NCBI RefSeq assembly: GCF_002886185.1
Contig: NZ_KZ614147.1
Span: forward strand, 1,027,187 to 1,091,186
DNA from: Salipaludibacillus neizhouensis
GTDB taxonomy: Bacteria > Bacillota > Bacilli > Bacillales > Salisediminibacteriaceae
Direction: 5' to 3'
DNA: 64,000 nt
Positions 36,586 through 45,851 of this stretch are shown one piece after another. The translations under genes and the position numbers were made by a program. Positions within the stretch are counted from its first letter, which is position 1, and each line of letters starts with the position of its first letter. Below the pieces are notes generated by a model, which ran no database searches, had not been told where the DNA came from, and saw nothing but the letters and a program-made list of their open reading frames with translations.

Positions 36586-37872
36586 ATGGCTGATTTACAG
36601 ATTAATCTAGCAGGAATTAAATCGCCAAACCCGTTTTGGCTTGCATCGGCTCCTCCTACCAACACTGGTTATCAAGTGCAACGAGCGTTTGAAGCAGGTT
36701 GGGGAGGTGCGGTATGGAAAACCTTAGGGGATCCGATTTTGAATGTTACCTCGCGATTTTCTTCATTGGATTTTAATGGACAGAGGATGGCAGGCTTTAA
36801 TAATATTGAGCTAATTACAGACCGTCCACTAGAAGAAAATTTAAGAGAAATATATGAAACGAAAAAGAGATTTCCTAATCACGCGATCATCGTTTCATTG
36901 ATGGTGGAACCGCAACAGGATAAATGGCATGAAATTGTGAAACGAGTAGAAGATGTAGGTGTAGATGGGTTGGAGCTTAACTTTGGCTGTCCCCATGGAA
37001 TGGCCGAACGAGGCATGGGTTCTGCCTCTGGACAAGTTCCTGAATTAGTGGAAAAGCAGACTTACTGGGCAAAAGAAGTTGCGCAAACGCCCGTGATTGT
37101 AAAACTGACGCCTAATATTACAGACATTACAGTAACTGCAGAAGCAGCTGTTCAAGGTGGAGCAGATGCCATTAGTATGATTAATACGATTAACAGTCTG
37201 ACGGGAGTTGATTTGGATACCTGGAATACGGTACCAAATGTTGCGGGGAAAGGAGCGCATGGGGGCTATTGTGGCCCAGCAGTTAAACCAATTGCGTTGA
37301 ACATGGTAGGGGAATGTGCCAAGAACCCGCGAATTAACGTACCTATTTCTGGAATAGGGGGTATTTCCAATTGGCAGGATGCCGCTGAATTTATGTTAAT
37401 GGGAGCAACTGGAGTGCAAGTATGTACTGCTGTCATGCATCACGGATTTAGTATTGTTGAAGATATGATCGACGGGCTTAGTAATTACTTGGATGATAAA
37501 AAGGTTAAATCGGTGAATGAGCTAATCGGTAAATCCGTCCCGAAATATACAAATTGGGGAAATTTAGATTTGAATCATACGGTTATTGCAAGAATTAATA
37601 ACGATGTTTGTATTAACTGTAACAAGTGTCATATTGCCTGTGAGGATGCCTCACATCAATGTATTGATATGCTTAAAGACAGCAACGGAGTGGAGTATTT
37701 ACAGGTGCGAGAGGAAGACTGTGTCGGTTGTAATTTATGTTCGATCGTCTGTCCGGTTGATGGGGCTATCGATATGCTCGACATTCCTAGTAACCAACCG
37801 ATGACGTGGAATGAAAGAGAAGCGGTGATTAAGGGGACAAAAGTAAAATCAGAGGTGAATATCGGTAAATAA
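36586..37872 (+). CDS. preA: NAD(P)-dependent dihydropyrimidine dehydrogenase, PreA subunit
   Basis: The FMN catalytic subunit, reducing uracil to dihydrouracil with electrons from PreT. A dihydroorotate-dehydrogenase-like barrel spans about 1-310 (NPFWLASAPPTNTGYQ, LELNFGCPHGMAERGMGSASGQ, PISGIGGISNWQDAAEFMLMGATGVQVCTAV). Two C-terminal 4Fe-4S clusters are CINCNKCHIACEDASHQC and CVGCNLCSIVCP. At the place where mammalian enzymes have their active-site Cys (LACGQ) this protein reads SASGQ, so Ser may be the acid; bacterial homologues vary here. Length 428. ATG follows GAGGGGGTCATAGA. hydA starts 15 bases after the stop. Confidence 0.92.
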   Translation: MADLQINLAGIKSPNPFWLASAPPTNTGYQVQRAFEAGWGGAVWKTLGDPILNVTSRFSSLDFNGQRMAGFNNIELITDRPLEENLREIYETKKRFPNHAIIVSLMVEPQQDKWHEIVKRVEDVGVDGLELNFGCPHGMAERGMGSASGQVPELVEKQTYWAKEVAQTPVIVKLTPNITDITVTAEAAVQGGADAISMINTINSLTGVDLDTWNTVPNVAGKGAHGGYCGPAVKPIALNMVGECAKNPRINVPISGIGGISNWQDAAEFMLMGATGVQVCTAVMHHGFSIVEDMIDGLSNYLDDKKVKSVNELIGKSVPKYTNWGNLDLNHTVIARINNDVCINCNKCHIACEDASHQCIDMLKDSNGVEYLQVREEDCVGCNLCSIVCPVDGAIDMLDIPSNQPMTWNEREAVIKGTKVKSEVNIGK

Positions 37873-37887
37873 AAGGAGGCTGCTGCA

Positions 37888-39273
37888 ATGAAAAAAATTG
37901 TTAAAAACGGAACGATTGTAACTGCATCAGACACGTATCAAGCAGATCTAGCTATTGTAGATGGGAAAATAGCCATGATTGGAACGGATTTGAATGAAGA
38001 AGGCGCAGAAGTAGTAGATGCGGATGGTTGTTACGTCTTTCCTGGAGGAGTAGATCCGCACACTCATTTTGAAATGCCATTTGGTGGTACCGTCTCAAAG
38101 GATGACTTTGAAACTGGAACGATAGCTGCTGCATACGGCGGGACTACAACGGTGATTGATTTTTGCTTGTCCAGTAAAGGTGAACCGTTAAAAAACGCGA
38201 TACAAACATGGCATGATAAATCCAAGGATAAAGCAGTTATCGACTATGGTTTTCACCTGATGATAGGCGAAATCACAGATGACGTTTTAAACGAATTACC
38301 AATGGTGATAGAGGAGGAAGGTATTACCTCCTTTAAAGTATTTATGGCTTATAAAAACGTCCTGCAAGCCGACGATGAAACATTATTTCGGACTCTGATT
38401 ACTGCTAAAGAGCTTGGAGCACTGGTGATGGTTCATGCGGAAAATGGAGACGTGATCGATTACCTTGTGAAAAAGGCATTGGCTGAAGGAAATACTGATC
38501 CGATTTACCATGCGTTAACGAGGCCGCCAGAAGCTGAAGGAGAAGCGACCGGGCGAGCTGCACAGTTAACGGGACTTGCAAATTCGCAACTTTATGTAGT
38601 TCACGTTTCGTGTGCAGAAGCTGTTGAAAAGATTTCAGAAGCTAGAAATAAAGGCTATGACGTTTGGGGAGAGACATGCCCGCAATACCTCGTTCTTGAT
38701 CAAACCGCATTAGAGAAACCTGATTTCGAAGGGGCGAAATACGTTTGGTCACCACCACTTCGTGACAAATCAAATCAAGAAGTACTTTGGAAAGCATTGA
38801 AAAATGGACAGCTGCAAACATTAGGATCTGATCAATGTTCTTTTGACTTCAAAGGACAGAAGGAATTAGGGAAAGGCGACTTCACTAAAATTCCTAACGG
38901 AGGTCCTATGGTCGAAGACAGGGTAAGTATTTTATTTTCTGAAGGCGTCAAAAATGGCCGAATTACTTTGAATCAATTTGTGGAGATTATGGCCACACGA
39001 ACGGCCAAGTTATTTGGAGTGTTCCCGCAAAAGGGGACGATTGCCGTGGGCTCAGATGCTGATATTGTTATTTTTGATCCAACCATTGAACGTATCATAT
39101 CGGTTGACACTCACCATATGGCTGTAGATTACAATGCATTTGAAGGAATGAAAGTAACCGGAGAGCCAGTCACTGTTTTGTCACGTGGTGAGTTTGTCAT
39201 TAAAGATAAACGATTTGTCGGAAACCCAGGAAGCGGTCAGTATTTAAAACGAAGAAAATATAATGAACAGTAG
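37888..39273 (+). CDS. hydA: Dihydropyrimidinase
   Basis: Hydrolyses 5,6-dihydrouracil to N-carbamoyl-beta-alanine, the step between PreTA and the beta-ureidopropionase. A cyclic amidohydrolase of 461 residues with a binuclear metal site: HTHFEMPFGG, the Lys of SFKVFMAYKN that becomes carboxylated, HAENGDVIDYL, YVVHVSCAEA and the Asp of LGSDQCSF. The small sandwich domain is completed by VGSDADIVIFDP. ATG follows AAAAGGAGGCTGCTGCA and lies 15 bases after preA. Hydantoinase side activity is common in the family, but the pathway context favours dihydropyrimidines. Confidence 0.93.
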   Translation: MKKIVKNGTIVTASDTYQADLAIVDGKIAMIGTDLNEEGAEVVDADGCYVFPGGVDPHTHFEMPFGGTVSKDDFETGTIAAAYGGTTTVIDFCLSSKGEPLKNAIQTWHDKSKDKAVIDYGFHLMIGEITDDVLNELPMVIEEEGITSFKVFMAYKNVLQADDETLFRTLITAKELGALVMVHAENGDVIDYLVKKALAEGNTDPIYHALTRPPEAEGEATGRAAQLTGLANSQLYVVHVSCAEAVEKISEARNKGYDVWGETCPQYLVLDQTALEKPDFEGAKYVWSPPLRDKSNQEVLWKALKNGQLQTLGSDQCSFDFKGQKELGKGDFTKIPNGGPMVEDRVSILFSEGVKNGRITLNQFVEIMATRTAKLFGVFPQKGTIAVGSDADIVIFDPTIERIISVDTHHMAVDYNAFEGMKVTGEPVTVLSRGEFVIKDKRFVGNPGSGQYLKRRKYNEQ

Positions 39274-39437
39274 GAAGGTATTCAAGCATTAACAGTTTCC
39301 CAAAGTAAGTGATCGATGTTCAAGCGAACAGACGTGACTGCATCCAGAGTAATAGCTGATGAAAGCCTAATAGATAACACCGTTTAAATAAAAAGTCGTT
39401 AGATGATTTTTATTAAAATGAAATAAGGGGTGTTGGG

Positions 39438-40898
39438 ATGAGTAAAAAGAGTAGCTATTTAAAGTCACCGGATTTATTGCCTATTAAACATGCTGACAAA
39501 AAAATCAGTTCCTTTGGTTTTATGCTGATGTGGGTCGGTATGGCAGTTGTGTTAGCGGCATTTGCGATAGGTGGCGCTGGTGTTGGAAGCTTACCGTTGG
39601 GATGGGTTATTGTTGCTGGCTTTGTGGGATGTGTTGCCGTCGGGGTGTCCATTTCGATCACAGCTGACATAGGTATTGAACATGGACTCTCATTTCCTGT
39701 TTATATGAGAGCGCCATTCGGAACGGTAGGAACACATATCCCTTCCGTTACAAGAGGTCTGGCTGCTTCTTTCTGGTTTGGGATAAATACATTTTTTGGC
39801 GCAACAGCGATAAACGGTATCCTTATTGTTTTATTCAACTTTGACAATTGGTTCCTCTGTTTCAGTATTTTCGCTTTCGTTCAATTATTAAATACTGCGC
39901 TCGGGATAAAAGCAATCGAACGTTTTGCAGATTTAGCGGCACCAGTAATTATCATCATCTCAATTTGGATTTATAGTACACTGTCGGGACGTGCACTCGA
40001 GCAGGGGCGTGATATTTGGGTTTGGGTCGAAAATCCTGTTACTGGAGGAGCTGTAGTCACTGCTTTTTTCGTCGTCGTATTCAGTGTTATGGGATTTTGG
40101 GTAACCCTAGCTGCTGATATTCCTTCGATTTCCCGTCATATAAAAGCTCCAAAACATGAGAGAAATTGGTTTAAACGGAACAAAGCATCTCTGCTTGGAA
40201 GTCTAGTAGCAATGCCATTGGCGCAAACATTTATCATTGTTATTGGTGCGGTTTCCTATATCGCAGTCTCTAACGCGGATCCAGTTGTTGCGCTTCAAGA
40301 AGCAGCGAGTGGCATCATACTTGTTATTTTACTAGTCATGATCGTGTTCGCTCAGTGGTCGACAAATATAGCTGCTAACTTGGTTCCGGCAGCAACGATA
40401 TTCTCTAATGTAGGAGGACCAAAAGTTCCGTATTGGGCAGGCGTGTTCATGGCAGGTATTGCCGGAACAGTCGTTCAACCGTGGAATTTATTCGATATCT
40501 TAATTCCCGTGTTACTAATAGTTGGAGGAATTTTATCGGCGATTGTTGGTATCTTATTTGTTGATTATTATGTCCTGAGAGGAAGAAGAGTGAATGTTCC
40601 TGATTTATATGAAAGTAAAGGTCAGTATCGATATTTGAATGGTTTTAATGTCGCTGGATTTATTGCCTGGATAGTTGGTGGCGTAACAGCTTCTATATTA
40701 TCCAATTATTCATTCGTAGTCGGGTTTGTTGTCGGGGGTGGCGTTTACTACGTTTTAGCTAAATACTGGTGGTTTAAAAAATATAAACAGGCTGAAATTG
40801 AAGATCCAGATGATGACAAATATTTAGGAATTACTGTTGGAAGAGACTGGATAATCAAAGATGGAGAAGATGATAAGGACAAAACAATTGTAGGATAG
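39438..40898 (+). CDS. NCS1 family nucleobase permease (uracil/thymine or related)
   Basis: A 12-TM membrane carrier of 486 residues from the nucleobase:cation symporter-1 family. Blocks are FGFMLMWVGMAVVLAAFAIGG, GLSFPVYMRAPFGTVGTHIPS, TRGLAASFWFGINTFFGA and WVTLAADIPSISRHIKAPK. Placed between hydA and a PucR regulator it most likely imports a pyrimidine base for breakdown, though members also carry allantoin or hydantoin. ATG follows AAGGGGTGTTGGG. A small hypothetical gene follows at once. Confidence 0.88.
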   Translation: MSKKSSYLKSPDLLPIKHADKKISSFGFMLMWVGMAVVLAAFAIGGAGVGSLPLGWVIVAGFVGCVAVGVSISITADIGIEHGLSFPVYMRAPFGTVGTHIPSVTRGLAASFWFGINTFFGATAINGILIVLFNFDNWFLCFSIFAFVQLLNTALGIKAIERFADLAAPVIIIISIWIYSTLSGRALEQGRDIWVWVENPVTGGAVVTAFFVVVFSVMGFWVTLAADIPSISRHIKAPKHERNWFKRNKASLLGSLVAMPLAQTFIIVIGAVSYIAVSNADPVVALQEAASGIILVILLVMIVFAQWSTNIAANLVPAATIFSNVGGPKVPYWAGVFMAGIAGTVVQPWNLFDILIPVLLIVGGILSAIVGILFVDYYVLRGRRVNVPDLYESKGQYRYLNGFNVAGFIAWIVGGVTASILSNYSFVVGFVVGGGVYYVLAKYWWFKKYKQAEIEDPDDDKYLGITVGRDWIIKDGEDDKDKTIVG

Positions 40899-40910
40899 GT
40901 GGGAAATCTA

Positions 40911-41141
40911 ATGTCAACTCACAATGAATTTATTGCTGAAAGAGATAAAATTGATTTTTTAATAGATCAAGGCTACCGAATAACGGCAGTGACAGAAAAT
41001 TTAAGCGGTGATTTAGTTGAGTTTCAGCAAGTAGATGAAGCAGGAGTACTTGGAGAAAAAAAGGAGACTACATCCTTACTAATAATGAACGCAAATGCAA
41101 GAAAGTATTTTTCTACGTTGATGATGGAACAACAGCAATAA
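40911..41141 (+). CDS. Small hypothetical protein at the end of the pyrimidine cluster
   Basis: A 76-residue soluble protein I do not recognise. It begins MSTHNEFIAERDKIDFLIDQ and contains ITAVTENLSGDLVEFQQ, suggesting a small alpha-beta fold; there is no signal peptide or membrane segment. ATG 40911 follows AGGTGGGAAATCTA, 12 bases after the permease stop; an in-frame GTG overlapping that ribosome site is less likely. Position suggests co-transcription with the permease. A terminator follows. Confidence 0.7.
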   Translation: MSTHNEFIAERDKIDFLIDQGYRITAVTENLSGDLVEFQQVDEAGVLGEKKETTSLLIMNANARKYFSTLMMEQQQ

Positions 41142-41155
41142 TATGTTGAAAAAAG

Positions 41156-41182
41156 AAACAGGGATATCCTCCCTGTTTTTTA
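41156..41182 (+). terminator. Terminator of the pyrimidine-catabolism operon
   Basis: AAACAGGGA pairs with TCCCTGTTT and is followed by TTT, just after the small hypothetical gene. Confidence 0.85.
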
Positions 41183-41191
41183 CTATTCATG

Positions 41192-41349
41192 TAACAAAAG
41201 ACGGCTATGCCATTTTTCTAAACTGAAAGTATAAGTTGACAGCTATCTTTACGCCACGCGTGTCAAGGGAAACCCACCCTTGACACTTAAATGATGGTGG
41301 CGAAAGATCACGCTGTATTTAACAAAAAACGGCTATGCCGTTTTTTGTT
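41192..41349 (+). repeat. Dispersed structured repeat, copy 3, with a tandem remnant
   Basis: The main element (41238-41349) has a 12-pair outer stem, ATCTTTACGCCAC (41245-41257) with GTGGCGAAAGAT (41297-41308), including the conserved bulged A. The inner hairpin of other copies is replaced by AGGGAAACCCACCCT and a short remnant. The 3' hairpin ACGGC-TAT-GCCGT plus TTTTTT is perfect. A separate 3'-end remnant (AAAAGACGGCTATGCCATTTTTCT, interrupted pairing) lies at 41196-41219. Confidence 0.82.
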
Positions 41350-41407
41350 AAAAAATTCTCAGTATTTGTTTAGATATCTACTATAATAACAATAGGGGGT
41401 GTTTTGA

Positions 41408-43006
41408 ATGCAATCAATGTTAACCATTGGAGACATCTTAGACAGAAAATACTTTTCAAATATAGAAGTGGTGGCTGGTGCTACTGGATTAGGAAGACAA
41501 GTAAAGTGGGTCCACGTCGTTGAAGTCATAAAGATAAAATCGTTATTGAACGGAAATGAGCTGATATTAACAACTGGTTTAGGTTGGAAGACGGATGAAG
41601 CGTTGTTTATGTCCTTGCTTAAACAGCTTATCGAATGCAATGCATCAGGTCTTTGCATTGAAATGGGGACAAGTACTTCTTCTATTCCACAGGAAATAGT
41701 TGATTATGCTAACACACACCATTTTCCAATAATCATTTTTCATGAGGAAGTACCGTTTGTAGAAATCACTCAAGACATTCACTCATTGCTTATTAATAAA
41801 CAGTATCAGATGATTTCTGATTTAGAAAACTACACGCAACAATTAAATAAAAAGATGCTCGAAATCGATCATTATGAGGAGATACTAACTTTTTTTCACA
41901 GATATTTAGATGTCCAAATTATTGCCAAATTCAATATGAATGATATAAAGTTTATCCCGGAATTAGGTCGGGAGGAGAGAGAACGACTTCTGCTTAAGAT
42001 TAATAGAACAGAGGAAACAAATGAATACAGTGTAGCAAAGCAACCGGTGCAACTCTTAGGAAACCAGTATGCAGAAATTATTATTTTTGCTGATACAAGA
42101 GAACTCAGTGAATATGATTATTTGCTTCTTGATCGAACAGCTACTGCTCTAGCTCAACATTTACTCCGAGACTTACTCGTTGAAGAGAAAAAAAGGATGG
42201 AAGAAACCGAGTGGATGCTAGATTGGTTAGATGGAGAACACAGTGAGGAGGAAATTCGTGAATACCTTTCTTACCACCAGGCAGACATAGATGCAAAGGA
42301 TGGCGTTGTATGCGTATGCCGATTAAGTAAAGGACAGATTAAAAATATGGACAGTACGTACTTTAAGCTTGTTTTTCGTACTATATTCGAGCAATATGGA
42401 TTCTCTACTTATTCTACGGAAGTGAGGAATCAACTTATTTTTATCTTTGTTAATCAACGAGAGTCCATAAACTGGAGAGAGAGAATGGAAAAAGGATTCA
42501 TGCGATTTAAAACGAATCACTCAACAAAACTTGATATGTCATCTATTTCATTTGGCGTTGGTAAATTTGTTGGGAGTCTAAAAGAGATACATAAAAGTTA
42601 TCAAGCAGCGAAAGAAACGTTACTTCTTCAACATACATTACCTGAATCAAATAGAAGATTATTCTACGATGATTTACATATCTATCATATTATATCTCTT
42701 ATTAATAAGCATGGAGATCTCCCGGAAATGGTGATGAACCATTTAACACCTGTCATTGAATATGATAAGAAAAACAATGGGACACTGTTGTATACATTAA
42801 AAACGTATTTGGCTTGCAATGGTTCAAAACAGGAAACAGCAAAAAAATTATATGTTGTACGTCAAACTTTATATCATCGGATTGATAAACTCGAAAAGTT
42901 ACTTGGTGAAGACTTTATGAGTCCTGAAAAAAGGTTAGTGATGGAACTTATGCTTGTTGCACACGATTATCTGGTGAACCAAGAGACGAAGAAAAGTGTG
43001 GAATAA
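41408..43006 (+). CDS. PucR family transcriptional regulator
   Basis: A 532-residue regulator with an N-terminal PucR sensor domain (about 1-125, starting LTIGDILDRKYFSNIEVVAGATGLGRQVKWVHVVE), a middle degenerate GGDEF-like region (about 300-410) and a C-terminal PucR-type helix-turn-helix near 480 (LYTLKTYLACNGSKQETAKKL, then VVRQTLYHRIDKLEKLLG). The family controls purine and pyrimidine use. Its place next to the reductive pyrimidine genes makes it the probable activator of that operon. ATG follows AGGGGGTGTTTTGA. Effector unknown. Confidence 0.9.
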   Translation: MQSMLTIGDILDRKYFSNIEVVAGATGLGRQVKWVHVVEVIKIKSLLNGNELILTTGLGWKTDEALFMSLLKQLIECNASGLCIEMGTSTSSIPQEIVDYANTHHFPIIIFHEEVPFVEITQDIHSLLINKQYQMISDLENYTQQLNKKMLEIDHYEEILTFFHRYLDVQIIAKFNMNDIKFIPELGREERERLLLKINRTEETNEYSVAKQPVQLLGNQYAEIIIFADTRELSEYDYLLLDRTATALAQHLLRDLLVEEKKRMEETEWMLDWLDGEHSEEEIREYLSYHQADIDAKDGVVCVCRLSKGQIKNMDSTYFKLVFRTIFEQYGFSTYSTEVRNQLIFIFVNQRESINWRERMEKGFMRFKTNHSTKLDMSSISFGVGKFVGSLKEIHKSYQAAKETLLLQHTLPESNRRLFYDDLHIYHIISLINKHGDLPEMVMNHLTPVIEYDKKNNGTLLYTLKTYLACNGSKQETAKKLYVVRQTLYHRIDKLEKLLGEDFMSPEKRLVMELMLVAHDYLVNQETKKSVE

Positions 43007-43090
43007 TAGGTAAAGTCTTGTGAGAAGTGAAATCCTCATGAGGCTTTGTTAATAGTTAAATACTTTTAGTGAAATTTTAGTATTTAGAGA

Positions 43091-43165
43091 TAACACTTAC
43101 ACGCAATCCAAAGTTGCTACTCGGGGTGGCGAAAACTCACGCTGTATCTAACAAAAGATAGTCAT
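43091..43165 (+). repeat. Dispersed structured repeat, copy 4 (3' part only)
   Basis: Only the 3' half remains: ACACTTACACGCAATCCAAAG, GTTGCTACTCGGGGTGGCGAA, CTCACGCTGTATCTAACAAAAG. The left arm of the outer stem and the terminator hairpin are lost. Confidence 0.7.
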
Positions 43166-43221
43166 CGTAGAAACGTAGTAAAATTACAGCAATTGCATAT
43201 TAATAGTATTTTGTAAGGATG

Positions 43222-43256
43222 GTCCTCACTAGGTTGTAGTGGGGATTTTTTTGTTT
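43222..43256 (+). terminator. Probable terminator downstream of the PucR gene
   Basis: CCTCACT and AGTGGGG pair (one G-T pair) and are followed by ATTTTTTTG. It lies about 220 bases after the gene, beyond the repeat remnant. Confidence 0.55.
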
Positions 43257-43275
43257 TTTAAGAAAAGCGTTTGAA

Positions 43276-43331
43276 TTTTTAGTAAAAATAATATATAGTT
43301 TAAGTTAAATAAACAATTATTTTACTAAAAA
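43276..43331 (+). promoter_or_regulatory. Paired TTTTAGTAAAA-type palindromes upstream of the alpha-galactoside operon
   Basis: TTTTTAGTAAAAA (43276-43288) and TTTTACTAAAAA (43320-43331) are near-palindromes about 43 bases apart, roughly four helical turns. A similar CTTTACTAAAATTTTAC stands before the LacI regulator gene at about 49110-49126. They could be its operators, but the region is AT-rich and such sites could arise by chance. Confidence 0.4.
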
Positions 43332-43376
43332 CAGTTAGACTCGCATATAATTGAGCGATATTTTAATTGTTAGTTA

Positions 43377-43390
43377 TGTAAGCGGTTTAA
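43377..43390 (+). promoter_or_regulatory. cre site upstream of the alpha-galactoside operon
   Basis: TGTAAGCGGTTTAA matches the cre consensus at all but one position (A for C at 13). It lies about 140 bases before the binding-protein gene. Confidence 0.6.
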
Positions 43391-43519
43391 TGTTTGGTGA
43401 AAATAGTTGGTGTCTCTATTTTTTATGTTTCACAAAGTGGAGGATAATGAGATTTATTTATTTGGATTTTTGCTTGCTGCTCAGGTCAAGGTATCAGAAA
43501 AACTACTTAAGGGGGAAAC

Positions 43520-44830
43520 ATGAACATGAATAAATCAATTTTTAGTCTGTCGTCTGTTACTTTTCTTTTGGTCGCACTTACTGCCTGCAATTCTGGTGAT
43601 AATGAAACGAATGGAGACTCAAATGAAAGTGGCTCAAATGAAGGTGAAGTAACTTTAACTTTTTATTCAACGATGGGGGAAGAAAATGAAATCGATGCCT
43701 TTGAATCAATTTTTGCAGACTTTGAAGCTGAAAACCCAGGTATAAAAATTGAAGGGAATTTTCCATCTGGTTCCTATGAGGATACGTTACGTGTAAGAAT
43801 GGCTTCCAATGATTTGCCAGATTTGTTTGATACACATGGATGGGCAAAGAATCGTTATGGTAATTATGTTGCCGACTTAAGTGATATGGATTGGGCAGAT
43901 CATTTTGACGAATCAATGGAACCAATTTTAAAAGATGAAGATGGAAAAGTATACGCATTTCCTATTAATCAAGCTAAAGACGGAATTATGTATAACGCAA
44001 CGTTATTAGAGGAGTTAAATATAAAGGTTCCGGAAACGATGGATGAGTGGATAGCGGCAATGGAAACGGTGAGAGACGAAGCGGAAGGTGATGTTGCTCC
44101 GTTATGGATCCCTGGGAATGATCAGTTTGCGATTGGGCAAATCCTTGATCAACTTTCTACACCTTTGTTAGTAACGGATGACGACAATAATTACGAAGAC
44201 GAACTGTTAGATGGATCGTTTGACTGGTCGAATTACAATTTGTTGCCGGAAAAGCTATTGGAAATGCAAGAGAAAGACTTATTAAATGTCGATGCTCTAA
44301 CGGCAAATGATGCGCAAAGAGCACAGCTCATGTCACAAAATTTAATTGCTTTCACGTTTGCTGGGGGAGCTTTTGGACCAGATGTACAGGAATTGAATTC
44401 TGAAGTGGAAATTGGATCGATGCCTGTACCGGCATTTTTTGAAGGAGATGAGCCGAGTTGGATAGGTGGCGAGCGTCATACTGTGGCGGCATCAAAAGAT
44501 TCAGAAAATCTTGAAGAAGCAAAAATGTTTATTGAATTTTTAGCTCAACCTGAGAACGCGAAAAAGATTGCAGAAGCTACGACATTACCTTCTGGTTTAA
44601 CCAATGTCGATGCAGAAAACTTCTATGCAGAATATTACGAAAAGTGGTCTCACATCGAGGTACAACCTTATTTTGACCGTGTGTATCTTCCTAGTGGGAT
44701 GTGGGATGTGTACGCCACAACTGGCGCCGATCTACTAGCAGGGTCATTAACACCAGAGCAAGTCGCAGATGTGATGGAAGAGGAATATCAACGCTTAAGA
44801 GATGAGGGTGCTGAGGAAACAGAAGAATAA
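43520..44830 (+). CDS. Sugar ABC transporter, substrate-binding lipoprotein (alpha-galactoside type)
   Basis: The extracytoplasmic receptor of a CUT1 sugar importer. The signal peptide ends in the lipobox LTAC (Cys about residue 23), followed by an Asn/Ser/Gly/Glu-rich linker. The mature part is a family 1 binding protein (VTLTFYSTMGEENEIDAFESIF, PDLFDTHGWAKNRYG, YAFPINQAKDGIMYN). Length 436. ATG follows AAGGGGGAAAC. Two permeases and a GH36 alpha-galactosidase follow, so raffinose, melibiose or galactomannan fragments are the likely load. No ATPase is encoded here, as for araNPQ. Confidence 0.87.
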   Translation: MNMNKSIFSLSSVTFLLVALTACNSGDNETNGDSNESGSNEGEVTLTFYSTMGEENEIDAFESIFADFEAENPGIKIEGNFPSGSYEDTLRVRMASNDLPDLFDTHGWAKNRYGNYVADLSDMDWADHFDESMEPILKDEDGKVYAFPINQAKDGIMYNATLLEELNIKVPETMDEWIAAMETVRDEAEGDVAPLWIPGNDQFAIGQILDQLSTPLLVTDDDNNYEDELLDGSFDWSNYNLLPEKLLEMQEKDLLNVDALTANDAQRAQLMSQNLIAFTFAGGAFGPDVQELNSEVEIGSMPVPAFFEGDEPSWIGGERHTVAASKDSENLEEAKMFIEFLAQPENAKKIAEATTLPSGLTNVDAENFYAEYYEKWSHIEVQPYFDRVYLPSGMWDVYATTGADLLAGSLTPEQVADVMEEEYQRLRDEGAEETEE

Positions 44831-44930
44831 GTTAATTTAGAAGAGGGGGATATCATATAATTCCCCTCTCCAAAAATATAGCCTTAATATGTTTTTCCTA
44901 GTCATGCTAACAGCTAAGGAGTTGGAAATT

Positions 44931-45851
44931 ATGAATCAGGAGATTATCAATAAAGAATTATCTGCAAAAAAAAGTAAAATAAAACGGAAGAAACAATCTT
45001 CTCTTTGGTGGATGTATCTTCCAGCTGTTGCTGCTATCACAATGTTTATCATTTACCCATTTTTTAACGGCTTGCAAATAACTTTCACAGATTGGGATGG
45101 ATTTTCTCAGACATCTAACTGGGTGGGGTTAGATCAATACGCACGGTTATTTTCTGATCCTCTTACATGGCTCGTCGTTAAGAACACGTTACTTTATGGA
45201 GTCGGTAGTACCATATTACAGATGACAGTTGGACTACTTTATGCACTCCTCTTGAACAGAAGTATAAAATTTAAAGCCTTGACAAGAACGATTGTTTACT
45301 TACCGGTTATTGTTAGTCCGTTAATTATGGGATACATTTGGATGTTCATCTTTGCTTATCAGGGTGGAGCATTGAATGACATAGTCATGTTATTTGGACT
45401 TGATAAAATCAATGCTTTAGGGAATCCAAGTTTAAACCCATGGATTATTGTTTTAGTAAACACTTATCAATTTGTTGGAATTTCGATGATCATCTATCTA
45501 GCCGGTTTACAAAGTATACAGAAAGACTATTATGAAGCTGCAGATATAGATGGTGCTACTGCTTTTCAACAATTCAAAAATATTACAATGCCACTATTAA
45601 TGCCTGCAATTACGATCAATGTTGTTTTAAATTTAATAGGTGGCTTAAAGTTATTTGATGTGATTGTCTCTCTTACCGGCGGTGGACCTGGGAATGCTTC
45701 TCAATCTATGTCAACATTCATGTATTCTCTATACTTCCGCAGAGAAGATGCTGGGTATGCAGCGACTCAAGGAATTCTAATGACATTTATCATATTATTT
45801 ATTAGTCTAGCATCACTCATTTACTTTAAGCGTAAGGAGGTCGAGGCATAA
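44931..45851 (+). CDS. Sugar ABC transporter permease (MalF type)
   Basis: A 306-residue inner-membrane permease. The charged N-terminus ([22 protein letters not shown]) leads to six hydrophobic segments; the EAA loop is [20 protein letters not shown] and the tail carries [16 protein letters not shown] use ATG 44931, preceded by AAGGAGTTGGAAATT; a longer frame 42 bases upstream has no site. Its stop codon overlaps the next permease start (TAATG). Confidence 0.9.
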   Translation: MNQEIINKELSAKKSKIKRKKQSSLWWMYLPAVAAITMFIIYPFFNGLQITFTDWDGFSQTSNWVGLDQYARLFSDPLTWLVVKNTLLYGVGSTILQMTVGLLYALLLNRSIKFKALTRTIVYLPVIVSPLIMGYIWMFIFAYQGGALNDIVMLFGLDKINALGNPSLNPWIIVLVNTYQFVGISMIIYLAGLQSIQKDYYEAADIDGATAFQQFKNITMPLLMPAITINVVLNLIGGLKLFDVIVSLTGGGPGNASQSMSTFMYSLYFRREDAGYAATQGILMTFIILFISLASLIYFKRKEVEA

